Source: Methanosarcina sp. (lineage in GTDB: Archaea; Halobacteriota; Methanosarcinia; Methanosarcinales; Methanosarcinaceae). Taken from it: 64,000 bases of DNA. This document shows, in pieces, positions 38,207 through 45,699 of this stretch. The notes under the pieces were generated by a model. That model did no database searches. It was not told where the DNA came from and saw only the letters and a list, made by a program, of their open reading frames with translations. The translations under genes were made by a program, and so were the position numbers. Positions within the stretch are counted from its first letter, which is position 1. Every line of letters begins with the position of its first letter. The stretch spans positions 62,001 through 126,000 of the forward strand of contig NZ_JAQUVZ010000008.1 in the NCBI RefSeq assembly GCF_028693135.1, given 5' to 3'.

Positions 38207-38806
38207 TTACTTTTCCCTCCTTTCAGGGGTTTGCTGTTGAGGGCCGCTCGTAACCCTGCTGATTTTCTTTTCGCGTGAGGACTCGATTTTCACTGGCGTT
38301 ACCTGGTAACAGACTGAGGGCCGGAAGCTTTTTTCCTTGAAGGTGCTCCAGATCTTGCTCATGTCGTCCAGGCTCAGGGAAGTGACTGCCACGTGCAGTT
38401 CGATATCATGTGCAGAAAGGCTCCCTTTCAGAACCGAGCCGGCGAGGACGGAGTTATCGTGCATGACCTGCATGGCTCTTCCCAGGATGCTGTGCTCTTC
38501 TTCGGTCCTTTCGGTCCTGTCCTGGATTCCCGGAGATGGATATGATGTCAACATGTAGTCAAGGTCAAGGGCAAGAGGTGGGGCTTTGAGCCTTGAAGGT
38601 CCCATGTTTTCCATTTCCATGTTTCTCAGGTTGATGTTTTCGTTAACCTGGTAGAGAAAGAGTGAGAGGCGGATGTTATCCTTGCCCTCAATTTCCCCTG
38701 GGGACACAAGAGCTATCGAATCCGCAGGTATCAGGCCCTGCATGTTTCCCCTCAGAAGTTCTACAAGGGTTTCCCCGACATCAGCTATCGCCGTATAATC
38801 AGACAT
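38207..38806 (-). CDS. DUF4255 protein, putative tail terminator (Afp16-type)
   Basis: A 199-residue protein. DUF4255 features: DYTAIADVGETLVELLRGN, RLSLFLYQVNENINLRNMEM, PPLALDLDYMLTSYPSP, then ERTEEEHSILGRAMQVMHDNSVL and SLSLDDMSKIWSTFKEKSFRPSVCYQVTPVKIES. In Afp, PVC and AlgoCIS particles this family caps the tube/sheath end away from the baseplate. Located between the ATPase and the regulatory-like protein. The C-terminus (~20 residues) is charged and variable. Confidence 0.9.
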   Translation of the reverse strand: MSDYTAIADVGETLVELLRGNMQGLIPADSIALVSPGEIEGKDNIRLSLFLYQVNENINLRNMEMENMGPSRLKAPPLALDLDYMLTSYPSPGIQDRTERTEEEHSILGRAMQVMHDNSVLAGSVLKGSLSAHDIELHVAVTSLSLDDMSKIWSTFKEKSFRPSVCYQVTPVKIESSREKKISRVTSGPQQQTPERREK

Positions 38807-38854
38807 TTATGCCTCTTGCTAATTGAATTTAAATAGCAGATTCTTTACCCACTT

Positions 38855-38919
38855 CTTCCTAATTTATCTTCCTAATTTATCTTCCTAATTTATCTTCCTA
38901 ATCTATCTTCCTAATTTAT
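38855..38919 (-). repeat. 13-bp tandem repeat, five copies
   Basis: Five copies of TTCCTAATTTATC (one with C in place of T) fill the space between the ATPase stop and the DUF4255 gene. On the minus strand each has AGGAAG, similar to a ribosome site. Confidence 0.92.
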
Positions 38920-38921
38920 AT

Positions 38922-41291
38922 TCATTTCACCAGCTCGTAATAAGCCCCGAAATCCGCAGGGGTGCAGATTTTGCCCATTTTCTGAAACTCCCGCTTCAGA
39001 GCCCTCAGGATTTCTTTCATCCCTATGACCCCGGACCTATCCGCAGCCAGGACTGCGGAAAGCAGGGCAATATTTTTGATGTTCCCTCCAGTGAGCTTGA
39101 ATTTTGAGAGGAAATTAAAGTCCACATCTTCCCCGAGCCGGGCTTTTTCAGGGAACATACCAGTCCAGATCTCTTTTCTTGCGGCTTCGTCGGGAATGGG
39201 AAATTCCACGGCAAACTGAAGCCGCCTGAGGAAGGCATCGTCCAGGTTCTTCTTGTAATTGCTTGCAAGGATGATTGTCCCTTCATGTTCTTCCATCTGC
39301 TGGAGCAGGTAGCTTACCTCGATGTTTGCATAGCGGTCGTGGGAGTCACTGACTTCGGAACGTTTCCCGAAAAGGGCATCGGCTTCGTCAAAGAAAAGGA
39401 TTGCATTGCAGGTCTCAGCTTCCCCGAAGATCTTCTTCAAATTCTTCTCTGTCTCCCCGATGTACTTGCTCACGATGCCTGACAGGTCAATTTTGTAGAG
39501 GTCAAGCCCCACCTCCCCTGCAATGATCTCAGCAGCCAGAGTCTTTCCAGTGCCTGAAGGGCCTGCAAAAAGGATATTCAGCCCCTTCCCGAGCGAAAGC
39601 TTCTTTTCAAACCCCCATTCGGAGTAGACGGTCTCCTTATGCCTGACAAAGGCGCAGATCTCCTCAAGCTGCTCTTTTACCGCCTCAGCAAGGACAATAT
39701 CCCGCCATTTCCGCCGGGGATTGATTTTTCGGGCAAGGGAGTTGAGTTTTAAGCTGGAACGGTTCCTGCAGGCCCTGTAGAGGTCTTCCGTGGAAAGGAC
39801 TACCTTTTCCCGCCCCCTTGAGGCGGCAAAGCCCTGCGCAGTTGAGACCACATCCCTTATCTGGCCGCCGCTGAGCTTGAACCTGGCAGCAAGGTCTTCT
39901 ATGTCTGCCTCGCCGGAACTGTTTTCGAAGTTTTCCAGGCACAGTTCCCAGAGCTGTTTTCGATCCGCAAAAGAAGGCAGGGGAAAAGCACAGCTGATAA
40001 AAATATTGTTTTTCAGGGCACTCCCGGGTTCCCATAACTGCCCCGCTGATAAAAATACAGGCCCTGGAAAAGAGTCAAGTGCCCTAACAAGGCCAGAAAG
40101 GCCTGAACCGGAAAAGCCAGAGCTTGAGAGGTCCGAACCTGTTAAACCGGAGCCCGAAGTGCCGTAACCTGGGTCAAAACTTGAAAGACCTGAATCCAAA
40201 TCCTGCCCATGTGGACTGCGCCCCCATAAGGCGTCAAAGTTTTCAATGAAAACCGCCCCCTTCTGGAGAAGAGCTTCCCGTAAAATCAAGCTAAGAGCTT
40301 CACCTTCACTACTTTTCGGAAAAGCCCCGGCATCTGCCAGAAGCAAATTTACCTCGAGTTCCCTGCAACACGCCTCAGCCGCAAGCTTTTTTCCTGTCCC
40401 CGACGGTCCGTAAAAGAAAAACATAAGCCTGGAATCTTCCTCAATCCTTCGCTTTACCGCTTCAAGCAGGCAGTTTTTATGCTCGGCCGGGACAATCAGG
40501 TCGCCAAAAGACCTGACAGGCTTTACAAGCGTTGAAAACCGGGCAATTTTCGGGTCAGTTTTATCCGAATTCAGCAAAAAAGCCGCTATCCTCTCATCCA
40601 GTTTAACGGTCCTTGACAGCAGGGGAGGATTTTCATCCGCCCCGTCCCCCACAAGAGAAATAAGCCTGTTTCTCAGCAGAGGGGCAGAAGGGGAAAAGTA
40701 CCCCCTTGCCTCAAGTTTCTCCTCAAGGCCGGCGCAGAGCAGCTCAAGCAGCATTCCCACCGCTGGCTGCTTTTTTGCCAGGTCATTTTGCAGGTAGGCG
40801 TAGAGCTTTGCAAAGCGCCCTTCAAGTTCCGGGGCAAGCCCGATCAAAAGGACATCCCTCTCAAAAGGCGTCAGGGAAAAGAGTTCAGATAAGCTGTGCA
40901 GCCTCAACTCAATCCCCCTCTTCAGGCTCTCGGCTTTTTTCCTGCTAATCGTCCTCTCCCACGCCTCAATTTCCTCTGATTTCAACCCCTGCGCCCCACA
41001 GGTTGCAGAACCGCAGCACACAGCCTGTAAAATGGAGTTTGCCTCAGCTTCCGAAATGAACAGCCCCCCAAAGTCCTGGCTTTCCTCCCCAGCCTCAGTT
41101 CCGGTTTTTTCAAGGAAAAGCCGGATAAGCGCCCCTATACGTGCCAGTTCTTCCTGTAGGTGCTCAGGGCTGTTCTTGTAGAATTCTCTTGCTTGAATGG
41201 GAACCTGCCTGTTTTCTTTCAATTCAGCATCCTGTTTATGGCCCTGACTTTTTGTAAATTCAGCTGAATACTCGCATTCTATGTAACTCAT
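38922..41291 (-). CDS. Tandem AAA+ ATPase of the eCIS (Afp15-type)
   Basis: A 789-residue protein. Residues ~1-230 are a helical N-terminal domain. The first AAA module (~260-480) has GPSGTGKK near 294 (Lys instead of Thr/Ser after GK) and FIENFDALWG in place of a Walker B, so it is probably catalytically impaired; it also contains a Gly/Ser-rich insert (~365-395) of five-residue repeats. The second module (~520-760) is intact: GPSGTGKTLAAEI near 577, LFFDEADALFGKRSEV near 630, sensor ASNYKKNLDDAFLRRLQF. CDC48-like ATPases of this type are present in nearly all eCIS loci and assist assembly or cargo handling. The start overlaps no gene. Confidence 0.92.
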   Translation of the reverse strand: MSYIECEYSAEFTKSQGHKQDAELKENRQVPIQAREFYKNSPEHLQEELARIGALIRLFLEKTGTEAGEESQDFGGLFISEAEANSILQAVCCGSATCGAQGLKSEEIEAWERTISRKKAESLKRGIELRLHSLSELFSLTPFERDVLLIGLAPELEGRFAKLYAYLQNDLAKKQPAVGMLLELLCAGLEEKLEARGYFSPSAPLLRNRLISLVGDGADENPPLLSRTVKLDERIAAFLLNSDKTDPKIARFSTLVKPVRSFGDLIVPAEHKNCLLEAVKRRIEEDSRLMFFFYGPSGTGKKLAAEACCRELEVNLLLADAGAFPKSSEGEALSLILREALLQKGAVFIENFDALWGRSPHGQDLDSGLSSFDPGYGTSGSGLTGSDLSSSGFSGSGLSGLVRALDSFPGPVFLSAGQLWEPGSALKNNIFISCAFPLPSFADRKQLWELCLENFENSSGEADIEDLAARFKLSGGQIRDVVSTAQGFAASRGREKVVLSTEDLYRACRNRSSLKLNSLARKINPRRKWRDIVLAEAVKEQLEEICAFVRHKETVYSEWGFEKKLSLGKGLNILFAGPSGTGKTLAAEIIAGEVGLDLYKIDLSGIVSKYIGETEKNLKKIFGEAETCNAILFFDEADALFGKRSEVSDSHDRYANIEVSYLLQQMEEHEGTIILASNYKKNLDDAFLRRLQFAVEFPIPDEAARKEIWTGMFPEKARLGEDVDFNFLSKFKLTGGNIKNIALLSAVLAADRSGVIGMKEILRALKREFQKMGKICTPADFGAYYELVK

Positions 41292-41551
41292 TTTCAGTAT
41301 CCTGAAGGGAGTGGTTGCTAATTATGCAGTAGGTCACTAAGTGGGAGATGCAGTGGTAGTAGGTTAGAGGACGATGAGGAGGGGCTTCGAGTCGGGATTT
41401 GCACTGGCGGTTGGAGTCCGATTCTAATATCAGTGGTTTGCAATAGAAATCGCTAGTTCATTTTGCTATCAGTCACTTTGTTTTAAGAGGGAACATTGTT
41501 CCCGCCCCTGCGCTTCTATTCCTTTACCTCGCGAAAACAACCCGGCACGCA

Positions 41552-43777
41552 TCAGGTACGCCATCCTGGAGTGCCATTGTCGGGAAAATGTTGTGGTACC
41601 TGCCAGAGGGATACGTTTGAGTTGAAAACAAACTGTGTACTTGGAGGATTCACAGTCGTGGAAGTGTTCCGAATTTGACCCATCGACTGTAGTTGGTCGG
41701 CTCGGAAAATTGGTTCAGATACTCCGTTGAGTGGAAAAGCCGGATTTACCACGGTTGCTTTAGGGTTGCCCACTTCCGCTTCCTGCACCCGTAAACCTCT
41801 CCCAACCTGTTCTGCATTGGACAACACGATCTTGTAGCGATCAAAGAAATGCAGCAATCCGTCGATATTATCGGCCTCATTGTGATTCAAATTCTTTATT
41901 CCGGTGTAAATTGTTCTATCGATCGTAACTGGCAGCAATGTGGTACTAGTAGCATTAGGATTGTTCAGACTGTTATCCTCGACAAATCTCATTATGGCCC
42001 TGGCGTCGATGATAATTCTTCTTTTTTGTTCGCCTAATTGTGCGCCGGCAAGCCCATTTAAGTTCCGGATATCTTGCTTTAGCGTTCCTACCAATGGCTG
42101 GAATCTGTTGGCAGTAGTGTGGTAGGCGGCCTGAATATTTAAAATCGCAGCCTTTAGGGAGATAAGAAATGCATCATGTGAGACGAAGCCCGTGGCAAAT
42201 CCCATCGCACCGGCTGGAGCGAATTGCCCCTCTACAAAGCCCGTGGTCAGTCGATCACGCAGCTTTGAAAGGCCCATTTGTGGTCCGTGCCGGGCGAGAG
42301 CGTGTCCGTTACGGTTTTTTTCGCTTTGCTGCGCCAATGCCACCACGACCTGACCGGAAGCCACCGGATTAGGCAACTGTCCAAGTTCCGGCTGGAAAAA
42401 GTCCAAAAATGGGGTCACCTTCCTAACAAGAGCGATCAATTCATCCCGTGTATTGAAGGTGACTAATGGGGCGTCTGCATTGTTGATAATTTTGTAGGCA
42501 TTAATCTCTGTAGGGGAAAATCGAAATCTGGCAAGAGGTTCGATGTTCTTCTCGTACAACTCGTCCGCGACTTGAATGCGTCTTTGCATAGTCAAGGATG
42601 CCACTCTCATTTTTGCTTTGCGGGGTTTTCGTTGATTACAGTCTTGTTGCTCACCAGTGCGGCTTTGGATCCCGAAAGATCGGCTTTGTGATGGATAAAC
42701 TATCGCTAGGTCAGGTCCCGCATGCTGCACTGGTACAAACTCACTCTGCAACGGTTCCTGCTCCTCCGACACACCTTGAAGTTGTGCTCTTTGTGCCAAT
42801 GCCTTTACCCCCATAACATCCGCCTCCCGTTCCAAACCAGCATCATCGTTTACCGCCAATTCCTTCAACTGTACCGTCGGTCTTACCCTCCCCTGCTCCT
42901 GCTGGACGACATGCCATGCTTCATGCGGTAAATGCTTTTCCTGTCCTGGCGCGACGTGAACATCTGTCCCTTGAGTATATGCCAACGCCCCTACATAAGC
43001 AGGTTTTGACGAATTATAATGCACCCTCACATCACTCATATCAAGTCCAGACAGGCTCTCCACGTCAGCCTTGAGGTTATCAGGCATCCCTGTATTATTT
43101 TCCCTCTTTGTTTGAAGAGGTTCTTCTTCAGGGATTTCTTGACGTTGGATGGTTCCTGTCATTTTTCCTTGAAGTGGTTCCTCTCCCTCTGGGATTTCCT
43201 GCTTTTGAATTAAAGAAACAGCGGAGCAAGAAGGGCATATTACTTGTCCTGAATTTTGAAACTTACCTTGTAGAGGTTCTTTTTCCTCTGGAATCTCCTG
43301 CCGTTGGATAGTTTCTGCCATCTTGCACTGCAATGGCTCTTCTTCCTCAGGGATTTCTTGGCGTTGGACAGTCTCTGCCATCTTGCCCTGCAATGGCTCT
43401 TCTTCCTCAGGGATTTCTTGACGTTGGATTGTCTCAATCATCTTACCTTGAAGAGGTTCTTCTTCCTCTGGAATTTCCTGCCTCTGCATACATGAAGGAC
43501 ATGTTCCTTCTTCCTCCGGGATTTCCTGTCTCTGAACAGTTGCCTGTTGAGCTGTGGGAGGACTTCCGATACCTGAAAGCAACCTGCCAACTGCCCTGTT
43601 TCCAATAGTACGCTGGAGCTGCATTACATCAGCGTGCGTAAGGGATTTCGGATTGATTCTGGCACGCTGGATGATAGAATAAGGATTTGATGAATGAGTC
43701 TGGATTGCGAGAGTTGCTTGCTTTTGAAAAGTGGAATCCGGTATTTTGGATTGCTGCATTTGCTTATGTTCGGGCAT
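41552..43777 (-). CDS. DUF4157 eCIS effector candidate 1
   Basis: A 741-residue protein. N-terminus (~75 residues) with SIIQRARINPKSLTHADVMQL and the QRTIGNRAVGRLL motif. Residues ~80-220: seven imperfect repeats of QRQEIPEEEEPLQGK, two interrupted by CPSC. Residues ~230-330: DUF4157 domain with VRVHYNSSKPA, DVHVAPGQEKHLPHEAWHVVQQ (HExxH metalloprotease-like). C-terminal ~330 residues are unique, including NGHALARHGPQMGLSKLRDR near 492, reminiscent of HG-motif RNase toxins. No signal peptide. ATG 43777 is supported by the same MPEH(K/Q)QxQQSK start in the paralogue and by AGGGATA upstream. DUF4157 proteins are known eCIS-linked putative toxins. No immunity gene is apparent. Confidence 0.8.
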   Translation of the reverse strand: MPEHKQMQQSKIPDSTFQKQATLAIQTHSSNPYSIIQRARINPKSLTHADVMQLQRTIGNRAVGRLLSGIGSPPTAQQATVQRQEIPEEEGTCPSCMQRQEIPEEEEPLQGKMIETIQRQEIPEEEEPLQGKMAETVQRQEIPEEEEPLQCKMAETIQRQEIPEEKEPLQGKFQNSGQVICPSCSAVSLIQKQEIPEGEEPLQGKMTGTIQRQEIPEEEPLQTKRENNTGMPDNLKADVESLSGLDMSDVRVHYNSSKPAYVGALAYTQGTDVHVAPGQEKHLPHEAWHVVQQEQGRVRPTVQLKELAVNDDAGLEREADVMGVKALAQRAQLQGVSEEQEPLQSEFVPVQHAGPDLAIVYPSQSRSFGIQSRTGEQQDCNQRKPRKAKMRVASLTMQRRIQVADELYEKNIEPLARFRFSPTEINAYKIINNADAPLVTFNTRDELIALVRKVTPFLDFFQPELGQLPNPVASGQVVVALAQQSEKNRNGHALARHGPQMGLSKLRDRLTTGFVEGQFAPAGAMGFATGFVSHDAFLISLKAAILNIQAAYHTTANRFQPLVGTLKQDIRNLNGLAGAQLGEQKRRIIIDARAIMRFVEDNSLNNPNATSTTLLPVTIDRTIYTGIKNLNHNEADNIDGLLHFFDRYKIVLSNAEQVGRGLRVQEAEVGNPKATVVNPAFPLNGVSEPIFRADQLQSMGQIRNTSTTVNPPSTQFVFNSNVSLWQVPQHFPDNGTPGWRT

Positions 43778-43984
43778 GGAAATATCCCTGTGGAGATTGA
43801 CCGGTTGACTATAGAATACCTGAATAAAATTGATTAAATATGACTCCTTTACAGTATAAGAACATTTCATATTAAGAAAATTTTAAAAATGATGAACTTC
43901 AGAACCGCAGCATATAGCCGGTGTAATCGGACTCCTTCAGCTTCCGAAAGAACATTTCTACAAAATACCAGCTATTCGCCCCAT

Positions 43985-44155
43985 CATCAGTTTCCTTTTT
44001 TATTGAATTCTGGATAAGCGCTTTCTATCTGCTACAGATCATCCAGAAGATGTTCATCACTATTTTTGTATAGTTCCCCTGCTTGAATGATAACCTGCGT
44101 TTTTTCTTTCAACTCAGAATCCGGCTTGTGGTCTTGGCTTTTTGGGAGTTTGTTA
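43985..44155 (-). pseudogene. Decayed N-terminal fragment of a second eCIS ATPase
   Basis: Reading leftwards from ~44150 the DNA encodes KSQDHKPDSELKEKTQVIIQ then AGELYKNSDEHLLDDL, matching the intact ATPase (KSQGHKQDAELKENRQVPIQ, AREFYKNSPEHLQEEL). An in-frame stop and a frameshift follow, after which ALIQNSIKKET still resembles ALIRLFLEKTG. The match begins at residue ~13 and is lost upstream at ~44147, near the probable left end of the IS110 element. Downstream, ~30 codons ending MLRF (stop near 43905) are open but unrecognised. Clearly non-functional. Confidence 0.8.
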
Positions 44156-44403
44156 AGAAAAACGCACATGAAATTCTTCGAATAACATGCCCAAATAAAT
44201 GAAAGTCCTTTTCACTTACCTTTTTTGTATATTAACTCCATCATTCTCTTAGGGCAGGAAGGTTGTCTTTTATTTGGCTCTTCGAAGCCGTAGAAAAACT
44301 AACCATTGAATTGCCATCGAAGGCTCAAATGTGACTTTGATCACGGATGCCAAATTGCCTTTTAGGTAATTCTACTGTCCTAGAAATGATGGAGTAATGT
44401 AAA
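44147..44403 (+). ncRNA. Candidate IS110 left-end non-coding RNA (bridge RNA)
   Basis: About 250 bp of non-coding DNA lie between the point where homology to the ATPase ends and the transposase start. It contains hairpin-capable strings (GGCTCTTCGAAGCC at 44276-44289; GCCATCGAAGGC at 44322-44333). IS110-family elements with a long left end are known to encode a bridge RNA there that guides recombination. No covariance evidence can be given by eye. Confidence 0.35.
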
Positions 44404-45474
44404 TTGGCAGGAGAAATAAACAAATCTTGCGGTTTAGATATCCACAAACGTTTTTTGATTGCTACTATCCTCAGCAGATCCGGTGAAAAACAACAACAAC
44501 GTTTCGACAGAGACGAAGATGGAATTTTAAGCCTTAGAAATTGGGTTACATCAGAAAAATGTGACGTTGTTGCATGTGAATCAACAAGTGACTTTTGGGT
44601 TCCGATTCATGATTCATTAATAAAACATCTGCCTTTTATAGTTGGAAATGCTCGCGACATGAAAGCATTTACACATAAAAAGACTGATAAGATAGATTCC
44701 GAAGTCATTGCAAAACTTGCACTGAATGACATGGTTCAACCCTCAAGAGTTTTCCCAAAAAAACACAGAGAATATCGTTCATACGTTCGGCTTCGCCACA
44801 AACTTGTACAAAAAAGCGCTAAGATCCGAGAACTCCTGGACAGAGAAATCTCCCAGAGTGCTGCAATCAGGCTTCAGATATGTTTGAAGCTGATAAAGAA
44901 TTTTGACGATTCAATCGAACTTTTGGGAAAAGAAATTTTCAATTATGCTTATGGAAATCATAAGCGAGAAATGGAAATTTTAATGTCTGTTCCAGGTATA
45001 GGAGAACTTGGTGCGGCAACTCTAATTGCTGAAATAGACAATTTTAAGGATTTTGCTTCAGGGGACAAGCTTGCTTCATGGCTTGGACTGGTTCCTAATG
45101 TGTACCAATCTGCAGATAAATACCACAATGGAAGGATCACTAAGAGAGGATCAAAGGTAGCAAGGTGGATTCTAACACAGATTGCTCAGGCAGCAGCAAG
45201 AACAAAAAATAGCAAGTTAAAAGAGTTTTTTAACAGAAAAAAGAAGTCAATTGGACATGCAAAGGCAATTATTGCCCTCGCAAGGAAAATTGCAATAATA
45301 ATATGGCACCTTATCACAAATGATGAGATGTACGAAGATGAAACGGGATATGTCAAGGGAGAAGTTAAAAGGAGGAAAATTGTTGAGACCGAGATATTTT
45401 CAGTTGATGAACGTATCTCAATAATTAGTGAAATATTTGCAATTGTTGAAATAAAGAAACCTGACATTAAGTGA
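44404..45474 (+). CDS. IS110 family transposase, possibly internally deleted
   Basis: A 356-residue DEDD recombinase. The N-terminal RuvC-like domain has GLDIHKRF, CESTSDFWVP and TDKIDSEVIAKLA (the acidic residues). The C-terminal Tnp20 domain has MSVPGIGELGAATLIAEI, ASWLGLVPNVYQSADKY and RITKRGSKVARWIL with the catalytic Ser. Between them LRHKLVQ runs directly into KSAKIREL, leaving only ~70 residues between the domains, short for the family; an in-frame internal deletion is likely. TTG 44404 with GGAG upstream is the only start. It is inserted opposite to the eCIS genes, between the two effector genes. Confidence 0.85.
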   Translation: MAGEINKSCGLDIHKRFLIATILSRSGEKQQQRFDRDEDGILSLRNWVTSEKCDVVACESTSDFWVPIHDSLIKHLPFIVGNARDMKAFTHKKTDKIDSEVIAKLALNDMVQPSRVFPKKHREYRSYVRLRHKLVQKSAKIRELLDREISQSAAIRLQICLKLIKNFDDSIELLGKEIFNYAYGNHKREMEILMSVPGIGELGAATLIAEIDNFKDFASGDKLASWLGLVPNVYQSADKYHNGRITKRGSKVARWILTQIAQAAARTKNSKLKEFFNRKKKSIGHAKAIIALARKIAIIIWHLITNDEMYEDETGYVKGEVKRRKIVETEIFSVDERISIISEIFAIVEIKKPDIK

Positions 45475-45699
45475 AGGCGAAGTATCCTCACGTCCACATT
45501 CCGGACCCTGGCTTCGATTTAACAGGACAAAAATGCTATATTTGCTTCCAACATAATCAGAAATTCTGAATGAGGGTCCGGAGTGTGAAATCAGAGGTAC
45601 TTTCATGCCAAATATATACCACAAATTTCGGCCATTTGCTCGGAGAACAAAGTCACATCCACAGGTGTTTAGGTCAGGCTACTAATCTATGAGGGTTTA

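Noticed and set aside
16248-41291. Prophage
   Set aside because: No capsid, portal, terminase, integrase or replication genes; gene set and ATPase are those of eCIS.
16248-41291. Type VI secretion system
   Set aside because: No TssJLM membrane complex and no ClpV; the ATPase, LysM and DUF4255 genes are eCIS-specific.
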